Positions 1-12,372 of a stretch of DNA of 12,500 nucleotides are shown here, one piece after another. The number at the start of each line of letters is the position of its first letter. Position 1 is the stretch's first letter. The notes beneath the pieces were generated by a model. It was not told the DNA's origin. It did not search any database and worked only from the letters and a program-made list of their open reading frames with translations. The position numbers were made by a program, and so were the translations under genes. Source of the stretch: Botryococcus braunii (taxonomy: Eukaryota > Chlorophyta > Trebouxiophyceae); assembly GCA_002005505.1 (NCBI GenBank), contig KV908655.1, positions 1 through 12,500 of the forward strand, written 5' to 3'.

Positions 1-638
1 GAGACCTCGAGAGATTTTTAAAACCTCAAGAGACCTCGCGAGATTTGTGAAACCCCAAGAGACCTCACGAGATCTTTAAAACGTCAAGAGACCTCGCGAG
101 ATTTTTGAAACCTCAAGAGACGTCGCGAGATTTTTGAAACCCCAAGAGACCTCACGAGATCTTTAAAACCTCAAGAGACCTCGCGAGATTTTTAAAACCT
201 CAAGAGACCTCGTGAGATTTTTGAAACCCCAAGGGACCTCACAAGATCTTTAAAACCTCAAGAGACCTCATGAGAATTTTGAAACCTCAAGAGACCTCGC
301 GAGATTTTTGAAACCCCAAGAGACCTCACAAGATCTTTAAAACCTCAAGAGACCTCGCGAGGTTTTTGAAACCCCAAGAGACCTCACAAGATCTGTAAAA
401 CCTCAAGAGACCTTGCGAGGATTTTGAAACCCCAAGAGACCTCACGAGATCTTTAAAACCTCAAGAAACCTGGCGAGGATTTTGAAACCCCAAGAGACCT
501 CACGAGATCTTTATAACCTCAAGAAACCGCGCGAGATTTTTGAAACCCCAAGAGACCTCACGAGATCTTTAAAACTTCAAGAGACCTCGCGAGATTTTTG
601 AAACCCCAAGACACCTAATGAGATTTTTGAGAACGCAG
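1..638. repeat. 29-bp minisatellite (58-bp dimer), about 22 copies
   Basis: The unit reads approximately GAGACCTCGCGAGATTTTTG followed by AAACCCCAA (29 bp). Two variants tend to alternate: one with CGCGAGATTTTTGAAACCCC and one with CACGAGATCTTTAAAACCTC, giving a 58-bp higher-order unit. Copies are contiguous with no spacers. The last diverged copy starts near 610 and ends in GAGAACGCAG, which supplies the splice acceptor of the exon starting at 639. The array therefore lies in the upstream intron of the first gene. Many units carry CTCGCGAG or similar self-complementary cores. Confidence 0.95.
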
Positions 639-832
639 ATGTGGCGCCCCCAAGCGACCCCATGAGCTTCCCCCCTGGCCTCATCCCCAAGCTGGTGAAG
701 GAGAAGCTGGAGTTGGAAGAGCCCTACCACCCCCTCTCCACTCGGGACGTGGAGGAGGCGGGGCTGCCCTCCTCCCACGCGCCCAACGCTTACCTCGCTT
801 CCCGCCTCGACAAGTTCTATGCAGAGCTGCAG
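639..832 (+). CDS. Exon (first in window) of the CHERP-like gene
   Basis: The acceptor is GAACGCAG at 631-638 and the donor is CTGCAG|GTGCGC at 833. The exon opens with two bases finishing a split codon, then reads VAPPSDPMSFPPGLIPKLVK and ends KFYAELQ between codons. Strong G/C third positions contrast with the flanking repeats. Upstream coding exons must lie before the window. Confidence 0.75.
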
Positions 833-912
833 GTGCGCCCCCCTCTCTCCGCCCCCCCCCCTCTCTCTCTCCCTCTCTCTCTTTCTCTCTTCCTCTCTTT
901 CTCGCGCGCGCG

Positions 913-995
<83 letters not shown>

Positions 996-1933
996 GGTTG
1001 GGGGGGAGGGGCTGGGGTGGGGTGGGGTATAAGTGTGCGAATGTCTGCACCCAAGATGAGCAGAGGGAGATAGGGAGGGGGGGGGGGGTTAGGAGACTGT
1101 CATGTGTCTTCCTTTGTCCCAAGCCTCCTGGAGCTCCGTTGCACATCACTTGACCTGCTGACTCATTCTCATATCTCTCCCCTTTCGCCCGGGGGCTCGA
1201 ACCGCAGCAACCGCAGCAGCACTTCGGCAGTGCTTTTCTGCTCAGTGGGTGTGTTTGACCACTGGGCAGGCCTGCGGTGTGACATTGATGACACAGCAAG
1301 GTCCTGTAGGACGCACATGGGCCCCAACTGCTCCTCAACACAGAGTTTGAAAGTGAATTTGTTCAAACCGGCTGCTTTGCGGACTACTCCTGCGAACTAC
1401 TACTACTTAAATTTGTTAAGAAATTGTATCAAAGTGAGTATTAATTTGTTAAATATATAGAAATAGTATGAAAATGGTTAAAATCATTAAGTGTGTCGTA
1501 AGTTTGAATGTATGGTATTAAAAAACATATATCATTGAATTGAAAATATCATATTATTATAAATCTGAGAAACTAATGCATTCAAAATGTTAAGGGGATA
1601 AAATAGTTTGAAGAGTCATTCAACTTCTTCGAGGTTCATTTTTCGACGTCCGGCCCAGCCGGTTCAATTTGGAAATTTCAGCCCCCTCGAACTTTGTCTC
1701 CTTCTTCTTCCCCTCCAATGCTCGAATCCACCTGGAGCACCTGGGTGGAGCACTCTAAACCCCCGTAGGCAAAAGGCACCTGGTGGGGACGGGCAGGACT
1801 ACCGCGCCGGCATGCTGCGGGCGGATGAGGAGGAGAAGCAAAAGAGAGCTGCCCGCTTGACAGGGGAGGCGCCCCCTGAGCGACCTCGAGAGCACGCCTC
1901 CGTCTTCAACCCCCCCACCAAGCGCAAGGGCGA

Positions 1934-2020
<87 letters not shown>

Positions 2021-2640
2021 TGTGTGTGTGTGTGTGTGGGTGTGGGTGTGGGGGGGGGTGGCCTTAACCTATCCAAAAGGTGAAAAAGGTGGCGGTCTAA
2101 AGGAAACACGAATGAAAGGAGGTGTGGTGGTCTGCAAGGCGGTCTAAAGATTGTGGGTGTGATTTGGTGTGGTGGTCGAACCCATTCAATGTGTAAAAAA
2201 AGTGGTGGTCTAAGGAAAGGCATAGAGGCGGTGTGTGGTTTGAAAGACGGTCTAAAAGGTCGTGGGTGTGGTGTGGTGTGGTGTGGTGTGGTGTGGTGTG
2301 GTGCTTGAACGCAAGGTGGTGGTCTACAAGGCGGTCTAAAGGGTGATTGCTGTGGTGTGGTGTGGTGGGGAGTAAACAAAAAGGAGGGGGGGGGGAGGGA
2401 AAGTGATTTTTGGGGGGGGGGGGTGGGGAAAGGGAAAAGTAAAGTGTGCATGGTGTTGCTGCAGGGGGGAGGTCGGGGCGGGGTGGGGCGGTGGGCCTGG
2501 GCTTCTCTTCGCAGAACCAGCCCAACACGGAGGGGCCCGCCTTAGAGGACGTGTACCGCGATTACCGCTCCATCCGCAGCAACGCCTACAAGGACGCCAT
2601 GGCACGCGCCCAGGCTGCTGCTGCAGCAATGATGGGCTGA
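639..2640 (+). CDS. C-terminal part of a CHERP/SCAF6-like splicing-associated protein (three exons)
   Basis: This partial gene joins 639-832, 1797-1937 and 2515-2640 and ends at a TGA. The phases fit: the exon 1/2 and exon 2/3 junctions both fall between codons. The first exon has the order PPGLIPKLV, then EEPYHPLSTRDVE, LPSS, and a Leu-spaced segment ending LDKFYAEL. This resembles the segment upstream of the SR-rich tail in animal CHERP (PAGL.PLV, Y.PLDPKDI, LPPP, FY). The last exon has EDVYRDYRSIRSNAYKDAM, resembling the CHERP C-terminal DPYENYRR motif. CHERP (SCAF6) is a nuclear, U2 snRNP-associated splicing factor with SURP, CID and G-patch domains. None of those domains is visible here, because only about 153 C-terminal codons are present. 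The middle exon is charged and unplaced. The gene model is fairly secure; the family name is from remembered motif similarity and is tentative. Confidence 0.6.
843..990. repeat. Compound CT / CG / GT microsatellite in intron 1
   Basis: Just after the 5' splice site comes a pyrimidine block (about 843-902, CT-rich with C runs), then a short CGCGCGCG block, then about 38 TG units up to 990. The His/Thr, Cys/Val, Arg/Glu and Ser/Leu frames over it are simple-repeat artefacts. Confidence 0.95.
991..1796 (+). other. Remainder of intron 1, with an AT-rich island
   Basis: No coding exon is needed here because the flanking exons join in phase. G-rich sequence lies at about 1000-1090. A mixed stretch at 1100-1380 includes CAGCAACCGCAGCAGC and several AG/GT pairs. 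An island at about 1385-1620 is strikingly AT-rich, with a repeated TTAA.TTTGTTAA word. It looks inserted compared with the surrounding GC-rich DNA. The acceptor is GGACGGGCAG ending at 1796. Confidence 0.6.
1797..1937 (+). CDS. Middle exon of the CHERP-like gene
   Basis: It starts after GGGCAG and reads DYRAGMLRADEEEKQKRAAR, then a Pro/Glu segment, then VFNPPTKRKGEG. It is charged and probably disordered or helical, with a basic KRKGEG end that could serve as a nuclear localisation patch. The donor lies at the start of a long GT tract. A split at 1938 keeps the frame into the next exon; the stronger-looking AAG|GTGTGT at 1936 would shift it. Confidence 0.65.
1936..2046. repeat. (GT)n microsatellite beginning at the splice donor
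   Basis: About 50 GT units with a single CT interruption near 2020 run into a G-rich end (GGGTGTGGGTGTGGGGGGGG). The tract begins at the exon boundary, so a GT dinucleotide is available every two bases. Confidence 0.95.
2060..2375. repeat. GGTCTAAAG minisatellite and (GGTGT)n in intron 2
   Basis: The word GGCGGTCTAAAG or a close variant recurs near 2090, 2139, 2206, 2250 and 2330. It alternates with GTGGGTGTG-type stretches. A (GGTGT) pentanucleotide run of about seven units lies at 2267-2303, and shorter ones occur near 2353. The open frames on both strands here (Pro/His-rich on minus) come from the repeat. Confidence 0.8.
2515..2640 (+). CDS. Terminal coding exon of the CHERP-like gene
   Basis: The acceptor is CTTCTCTTCGCAG ending at 2514, with a good pyrimidine run. 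It codes for NQPNTEGPALEDVYRDYRSI and on to an Ala-rich end, AAAAAMMG, then TGA at 2638-2640. EDVYRDYRSIRSNAYKD is the most family-like segment. The +1 frame across the same bases is a shadow: it gives a poorer protein and is reached only by using the 1936 donor. Confidence 0.75.
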   Translation, partial: NQPNTEGPALEDVYRDYRSIRSNAYKDAMARAQAAAAAMMG

Positions 2641-2683
2641 TTGCATTGACGGCATGCTCCTTCAGCGCTTTGGGCTGGGTTGA

Positions 2684-2688
2684 TGTAA
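2684..2688 (+). promoter_or_regulatory. Possible polyadenylation signal TGTAA
   Basis: TGTAA lies about 45 bases after the stop codon. Green algae of the chlorophyte lineage commonly use TGTAA as the near-upstream poly(A) element. No AATAAA is close. This rests on a single five-base match, so it is weak. Confidence 0.3.
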
Positions 2689-2689
2689 T

Positions 2690-3012
2690 TCCTCTTCTGT
2701 TTACAAGAGTGGAGTAAAAGCGACCAGCCCAGTGTTCAAGGACCCAAATGTTTCAAGCGATGAGTCACACCCGGCGAGCGGCCACCCACAGCGACTGCAA
2801 TAATGAAACCGACCCGACGCCTAACAAAATATCCCTCCACATCATCTCGAGCAATGGTGGCTTGGTTCAAAAGTCCCTGGAGCCTCTGCAACGAGGCCAG
2901 CGCAACTTCTTCTCTTGCAAGAATGGGATAAAAAGGACCAGCCCAACGCGTTCAAGGGCCCAAAACCCAAAATGTTTCAAGCTGTGAGTCACACGCGGCC
3001 AGCGGCCAGCAA
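2690..3012. repeat. Diverged direct repeat pair, about 90-100 bp
   Basis: Copy one (about 2690-2786) and copy two (about 2906-3010) share, in order, CAAGA.TGG.ATAAAA, GACCAGCCCA, GTTCAAGG.CCCAAA, ATGTTTCAAGC, TGAGTCACAC and CGGC.AGCGGCCA. They are about 215 bp apart. Copy one overlaps the likely 3' end of the upstream gene. Confidence 0.8.
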
Positions 3013-3120
3013 CGCGCATCGCATATGCGGAAGGCGTTGTTCTTCGTGTTCCTTTACGAGAGCAGGCATCCCTGGAGCATCGATGTCGGGCCGCGCATGT
3101 GTGACGCTACGTGTGCACGG

Positions 3121-3212
3121 CGCGAGGCATCGTGTGTGCGCGTACATACGCGCGAGGCGTCGTGTGCAGCGCGCGAGGCGTCGTGTGCAGCGCGCGAGAC
3201 GTCGTTTGTACG
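3121..3212. repeat. CGCGAGGCGTCGTGTGCA tandem repeat
   Basis: CGCGAGGC-type starts occur at 3121, 3151, 3172 and 3193. The last three have a 21-bp period. The unit is GC-rich with many CG dinucleotides, which would be unusual if the locus had been heavily methylated and deaminated. Confidence 0.85.
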
Positions 3213-3365
3213 CGTATTTATAAAACAATGTGTAGCTCGTTGGAAGCAACGCGCATCGCACATGAAGCGACGTGTATTGTGCGCAAGGAGTGTCATGTTT
3301 CGCGCTGGTAGTAGCAATGTGTGCATTGTTAATGGCGTTTTAAATATACTATATAGCAATGGCGC

Positions 3366-3463
3366 TGTTAATGGCATGCACTTTTAAAAGCAATGGCGTT
3401 GTTAATGGCATGCGTTGTTATTGGCATGCATTGTTATTAGCATGCGGTGTTAGTAGCATGCGT
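3366..3463. repeat. 16-bp array phased by GCATGC
   Basis: GCATGC occurs at 3374, 3408, 3424, 3440 and 3456. The last four are exactly 16 bp apart, separated by GTTGTTATTG-like spacers. A longer AGCAATGGCG.TGTTAATG word precedes the first two. Confidence 0.85.
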
Positions 3464-3601
3464 TGTTAGCAGCAACGTGCAGCGCATGTGAAGCAGGGTG
3501 GATACGGCACAAGGAGTGATATGCACGCGTTGAATGTAATGTGCAGTGCATATGAAGCAAGGTGAATACTGCGCAAGGTTTGATATGCACACGCTGTTAA
3601 C

Positions 3602-3643
3602 GCAACGTGCAACGCGTACGAATTCGTACGCATTGCATGTTGC
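3602..3643. repeat. 42-bp palindrome
   Basis: The core GCGTACGAATTCGTACGC (3614-3631) is a perfect palindrome. The symmetry extends outward to GCAACGTGCAA / TTGCATGTTGC with only two mismatched pairs. The arms match the start of the surrounding satellite unit, so two units meet head to head here. Confidence 0.85.
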
Positions 3644-3772
3644 TTTGAAGCGAGGTGCATACAGCGCAAGACGTCATATGTGCGCATATTAAGCAAAGTG
3701 CAACGCAATTGAAGAAACGCGGATACGGCGCAAGGCGTCAAGTGTTTGCATGTGAAGCAATGTGCAACGCCG

Positions 3773-3824
3773 CATGTCAAGCAACGTGCACACACGCCGC
3801 GTGGCGTTGCACGTTGCTTCACAT
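3773..3824. repeat. Second inverted junction in the satellite
   Basis: CATGTCAAGCAACGTGCA on the left pairs with TGCACGTTGCTTCACATG on the right, around a GC-rich centre (CACACGCCGCGTGGCGT). This is another head-to-head pair of satellite units. Confidence 0.8.
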
Positions 3825-3958
3825 GCGAACATTTGATGCGCGGCGCGGGGCAGGCACGTGCAAGTGCCGCGTTGCTCTCAAAGCGACAAAGGGGGGTCGG
3901 GAGCGACGCCTGCGGAGATGGCCGAACTCGGCACTGCGCAGTAGCTACTGATGACAGC

Positions 3959-4160
3959 AGTAGGGTTATCCTAAACCCTATATATATATATATGTACAAC
4001 TCCTATGTGACAGCATGCTCCCGTCTTGAAAGCCGTATCGGCCTATATAAGAGTTATATTTGTGCAAGAGTTTTACCTATACATAGGGTTTAGGGCTATC
4101 CTAAGCCCTATATATATATGTATGACTTTTATATAACAGCATGCTTCGGCCTTTGATAGT
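3959..4160. repeat. Direct repeat pair with telomere-like words and TA runs
   Basis: Copy one (about 3959-4030) and copy two (about 4085-4158) share TAGGG...TATCCTAA.CCCTATATATATAT, then GTA.GAC/CAACTCC-like sequence, ACAGCATGCT and a CTTTGA/CTTGA end. Each copy holds a small imperfect stem (AGGGTTA/TAAACCCT or GGGCTATCCTAAGCCC). The offset is about 125 bp. Confidence 0.75.
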
Positions 4161-4432
4161 CTTTGCTCCTTATAAGCTTTCAAACTCCTAAAAGCTGGAC
4201 TTACAAATTAAAGGATAGGCTTATGTCACAATAAGAGGAAATCACGATTGTACCCACAGGCCTGGTTTCTTCGGTGCTAACACGTTCATTCCAAGTTTAG
4301 AACGTTTATTTCAAATTACAAGGAGGCTCCAAGGAGCAGCAGCTCAGGAGCAGCTCTTGAAAGTGTTTCTTGAAGCTTAAATAGAAAACCACACCGGAGA
4401 CGACAACCACTTGAGCGGTTTCTGTGCTTATG

Positions 4433-4562
4433 CCATACTGCCGAACACAGCAGGAGAAAGAACATAGAGGAAGATTTTACATTAGCAGACATGTCTGCTA
4501 ATGTAAAAAATTCCTCTAGGTTCTTTCTCCTGCTGTGTTCGGCATGAGCTTCAGCAGTATGG
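4433..4562. repeat. Long near-perfect hairpin (foldback element)
   Basis: The left arm 4441-4491 and right arm 4492-4542 are reverse complements at about 48 of 51 positions, with essentially no loop (centre TAGCAGACATGTCTGCTA). The pairing resumes at the base with CCATACTG (4433-4440) and CAGTATGG after a bulge of about 12 bases in the right arm. No protein frame fits it. It could be a foldback transposon remnant or a small-RNA precursor, and I cannot choose between them. I found no clear flanking target duplication. Confidence 0.85.
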
Positions 4563-4723
4563 GACTATCCCATTGGATAGGCTTGTGGCGATACTGCATG
4601 ACTCGATCATCGATGATATCACTAAGATACCCTCAAGGAATTTAGCAAGGTGGAGTTGCCAATCTCAAACAGGCAACTCAGCACTGAGAACCTGCTAGTC
4701 CTCTCTGCACGTGCGCAGGCTTG

Positions 4724-4852
4724 TAATAATATGTCGCGCCCAACCTAAACTATATTACTAATATGTCGCGCTTAGACCCATTTTAAACACATTACTAATA
4801 TGTTGCGCTTGGCCCAACATAAATGTATTACTAATACGTCGCGCTTCGCCCA
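4724..4852. repeat. Tandem repeat ATTACTAATATGTCGCGC, 32-37 bp unit, four copies
   Basis: ATGTCGCGC or a one-base variant starts at 4731, 4763, 4800 and 4836. Each is preceded by TACTAATA or TAATA and followed by CTT.G.CCCA. The last two periods are close to 36 bp. Confidence 0.85.
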
Positions 4853-4941
4853 ACTCTTGCCTGCTTGGCACCCCCTTGACAGCCTTCCAGTGCAACCCGT
4901 GGCGAAAGGGTGGGATGCACCACGTGGGGCTGTTGAGAGCT

Positions 4942-5030
4942 AGGGTTTTCCAAATTTGACAAGTAGGGTGGTCCCACATCTGAGAAGCAGGGTTTTCGCA
5001 CATCTGACAATTAGGGTTTTCCCACAGGTC
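4942..5030. repeat. 24-bp minisatellite
   Basis: The unit TCCCACATCTGACAAGTAGG plus GTTT repeats about 3.5 times. Because 24 is a multiple of three, a minus-strand frame stays open across it with an eight-residue ENPNCQM-like repeat. Nothing else supports a gene there. Confidence 0.75.
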
Positions 5031-5099
5031 TAGACAGATCTGAGCCGTGTCCAGAGCTCTCGAGGGGAGTGGCATGTTCTCAATGCCGGGTTCCAATTT

Positions 5100-6450
5100 G
5101 ATGTAGCTTCTCTTGTTTCAAACTCCAACAGGGGCTTTTGGCACTCTTAGTAATGACGCCTGATCAGGCACTGATTTTTAAACAATTGAACACTTTAGGA
5201 GGGGGCAAGGGTTTCCCTTCCCTGCTCGTGCACGTGTACTGCAGCCATCTGTAGTATCACCCCTCGTTCAGTGCTTTACGGCCTTGATAAGCAAAACTTT
5301 TCGGGCAAGAAATTAGATTCATTTACTCCCACTCTGAAACGGAGTGCAACGGACCCTTTGACGAAGCAAAGGATTAAACTGCAAGGTGAAGCCTAATGTT
5401 TGTGCCACACCGCTTTGCAAGCCAACTGAGTGCGTCAGAAGAGGTATCAAAGAAATTTCTTTAAAGACACACTGTGACACATTTGACATTATTATGTAGA
5501 TGAAAAGTGAAGCATGTCATAACCGCGAACCACGTATCTTACATTATATATTTAGATGTATTTGATGTATCTCAGAACGAATGCGTTACAAAAAGGCTGA
5601 TATTGTATCTACGGCGCAACCCTGGTACCTCGTACCGCACACGGGGATCGATTAATGAGTTACATGTTCACAACATCGCATTGCATAAAAGGCAATGCAG
5701 TGATTTAGATCACTCGTTCATGACAGAGGTTGCATCTGTTTCGAAGTTACGTTCCCAAACAAGATCAGTCATCACGGTACGCCGGGATCACTGTCTGCGA
5801 GCGTCTACGACCCAGTCGAACCGCAGTCACGCCGGGCGATGTGACATCTGTACGACCAAAAAAATTAAATTTTTCCCAGCATTTGGCGTTAGGATGGCCA
5901 GACCAGTCTGCAGAGAGGACAGTCTTTATATGCTCGCTTACAGACAAGAAATTCCGTTCGTGCCACAGGGCGCAACTAATCCTCGTAGGGATGAATGGCA
6001 TCCTTTACATTGAAGGTCATAATACTTCGTCCTGATCTGCTCTGCCAGTGATCCGTCGAAAGTTCTTGGGCTGGCCGAGCTGAGACAGGCGCTCGAGGGA
6101 CATGGGGAGGGCACATGCTTGAAGCGAACATAAATCTGAGGGAACCAGTCGACGAACTAAGGCCGTGCTTGCTGCTTCGTGATGTGGCTCGCGCAGCACA
6201 AGCAGCACCCGTGAAGCTTTCTCCCTGCGGGGGTGGCAACGATGCCCCTAGCAGGCAGTGACAATGATACTGGCTGGGAGAGTGCTCCTGTGTGGGCTAC
6301 TAATCTTCATAATTTTCGAGGCACGCACTCCAGCTCTGTTACTTCCAGTCCTTTAACCTGGTACATGGCGCTGGCCTTAGGGAGAGGAGGTTGGCCACGC
6401 CCTGTACAATCGGTGACTATGCAACCCACAAACATCAAATATCGGTGCTG
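5100..6450. other. About 1.35 kb with no supportable gene
   Basis: I see no repeat array and no recognisable protein here. A plus-strand frame of 168 codons (5507-6013) is open, and several minus-strand frames overlap it. None has a recognisable motif, a hydrophobic anchor or G/C-rich third positions like the real exons. The missing first exon of MGAT1 (short cytosolic tail plus membrane anchor) should lie somewhere upstream of 6775, but I could not find a hydrophobic start segment here. Confidence 0.5.
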
Positions 6451-6451
6451 C

Positions 6452-6521
6452 ACTCCTCCTCCTCCTCCTCCTCATCCACCATCAAATTCTCCTCTACCTT
6501 CTCCTCATCCCCTTCCCTCTC

Positions 6522-6552
<31 letters not shown>

Positions 6553-6628
6553 TCCTCATTCACCATGAAAATCTCCTCAACGTGCCCCTCCTCCACCACC
6601 TCCTCCTCTTCCTCCTCATCCACCACCT

Positions 6629-6660
<32 letters not shown>

Positions 6661-6705
6661 AACGCCACCTCCTCCTCCTCCACCACGTCCAGTCCTGCGT
6701 CCTTC
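6452..6705. repeat. TCC/CTC trinucleotide-rich tract
   Basis: Interrupted (CTC)n with CTT and CACCATC breaks forms a very long pyrimidine-rich stretch on the plus strand, ending about 70 bases before the acceptor at 6774. Read on minus it gives a poly-Glu frame, and on plus poly-Ser or poly-Pro frames. These are typical of purine/pyrimidine triplet repeats rather than genes. Confidence 0.9.
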
Positions 6706-6774
6706 TCCAGAGCCGGCACCCACTGCAAACATGATCGTCCTGTGCTCTGAACGTCAGTTCTGCACGCTGGGCAG

Positions 6775-11438
<4,664 letters not shown>

Positions 11439-11571
11439 GTGGGGTTGTCCGCCCCCTCCCCCCCCCCCCCCCAAACCCTGGGCTTGGTCTTATTGTTGTA
11501 CAACAAAAAGTTGCTACTTAAATTTTGTACTGCAAAGTTGTACTGTACATATTGTACCGTACGCCCACCAC

Positions 11572-11640
11572 GCCAATTTTGCTTCTGCAAACACTCTTCG
11601 ACTGCTTCCCCTATCCCCGAGGCATCATTCCTGAAGGTGG
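11572..11640 (+). repeat. Diverged copy of the 3' end of exon G inside the next intron
   Basis: The sequence from CAATTTTGCTTCTGCAAACAC through CTCTTCGACTGCTTCCCCTA, ending CATCATTCCTGAAG|GTGGG, matches the last 60 or so bases of exon G and its donor. Translated, TLFDCFPYPRGIIPE parallels TLFDCFGYPRVIILE. One inserted base upstream (GCTTCT for GCTCT) and substitutions mark it as a relic, not a second functional exon. I see no acceptor placed to use it. Confidence 0.85.
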
Positions 11641-11828
11641 GTGTTGTGTTTCCCCCTTGGGTCTTGAATCCGGAGGTGGGTGGGTGGTGGAGGTGGGTGG
11701 TGTAGAGGTGGATGTTCTTGAGGTGGGAGTTTGTAGAGGTGGGTGTTGTGGGGGTGCGTGTTGTTGAGGTGGGTGTTTGTAGAGGTGGGTGTTGTGGGGG
11801 TGCGTTTTGTTGAGGTGGGTGTTGTCAC
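11636..11828. repeat. GAGGTGGGTGTTGT minisatellite
   Basis: Units of GAGGTGGGTGTTTGTA or GTGGGTGTTGTGGGGGTGCG repeat about ten times, some as 28-40 bp composites. The unit begins with the same GAGGTGGG that forms the exon G donor and its copy at 11634-11640, so the array may have grown from that site. Minus-strand Thr/His/Pro frames are artefacts. Confidence 0.85.
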
Positions 11829-11848
11829 CCACCCTCACAAATCCTTTG

Positions 11849-12315
11849 TTCCCCCTCACTCAGCCATATGGGGCAGAGTGGAGCAGTCACGAAGGGCTCC
11901 TTTTCACATACCTTTTCTCAGACCGTTTCTCATGCCTTTTCTGAGCCCTTTTCTCACACCTTTCTTTCAAACTTTGCTTCCCCTCACTCAGCCACAGCAG
12001 ACAGAGTTGGAGCAGCCACAATGCCCGCATTTTCTCATACCTTTTCTCATACCGTTTCTCATACCTTGTCTCATACCTTTTCTAGCTTCTCATACCTTTT
12101 CTCACACACCCTTTGCTTCCCTCACTCAGCCAAAGCCAGCAAAGCTGGAGCAGCCATCGAGTACGCCTTTTCTCATACCTTTTCCCACCTTCTCGTACCA
12201 TTTCTCATACCGTTTCTCATACCTTGTCTCATGCCTTTTCCCACCTTCTCATACCTTTTCTCACGCCCTGTGGTTCCCCTCACTCAGCCAGGCCGGGCAG
12301 TGCTAGAGCAGCCAC
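11849..12315. repeat. 130-160 bp tandem repeat with TTTTCTCATACC sub-repeats
   Basis: CCCCTCACTCAG (or CCCTCACTCAG) followed by CCA...GGGCAGAG.TGGAGCAGCCAC-like sequence occurs four times; the AG ends at 11863, 11991, 12129 and 12287. Between copies, TTTTCTCATACC-type 11-12 bp words repeat. Each CTCACTCAG resembles a 3' splice site. I found no family-like coding after any of them. Confidence 0.85.
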
Positions 12316-12372
12316 AACGTTGTGGCGGGGCGCGGCAGGATGGCATGCAGGGGGCGCCCGACTTCTTTGATT

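Larger units (their letters stand above)
3230..3830. repeat. Diverged satellite, 60-90 bp unit
   Basis: A recurring pattern is GCAACGTGCAACGCATGTGA followed by AGCAAGGTGGATACGGCGCAAGG and a TGATATGCACGCG-like end. Copies start near 3244, 3470, 3539, 3602, 3695 and 3757. The units are diverged and lengths vary. Open frames on both strands (His/Arg/Cys-rich) follow from the repeat and I do not treat them as genes. Confidence 0.75.

Noticed and set aside
1..638. CRISPR-like regular repeat array
   Set aside because: The 29-bp units are contiguous with no unique spacers, and the window is eukaryotic. It is a minisatellite.
569..1341. Long frames with Thr-His or Cys-Val runs, both strands
   Set aside because: They are translations of the (GT)n/(CA)n and (CT)n tracts. 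Only the 639-832 part of the plus-strand frame is coding.
3025..3999. Overlapping Arg/Cys/His-rich frames on both strands
   Set aside because: They are produced by the satellite and the 21-bp repeat. There is no conserved domain, and frames are open on both strands at once.
3959..4100. Telomere
   Set aside because: There are only single TTTAGGG/CCCTAAA words, not a tandem run, so at most a telomere-like fragment.
4758..5096. Minus-strand 112-residue protein with an ENPNCQM repeat
   Set aside because: It covers two minisatellites. Openness across the 24-bp array is expected because 24 is divisible by three.
11743..12370. Plus-strand Phe/Pro/Leu-rich protein in the last kilobase
   Set aside because: It is a translation of the TTTTCTCATACC repeats within the MGAT1 intron. 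There is no match to the GnT-I segment that should follow EDD.
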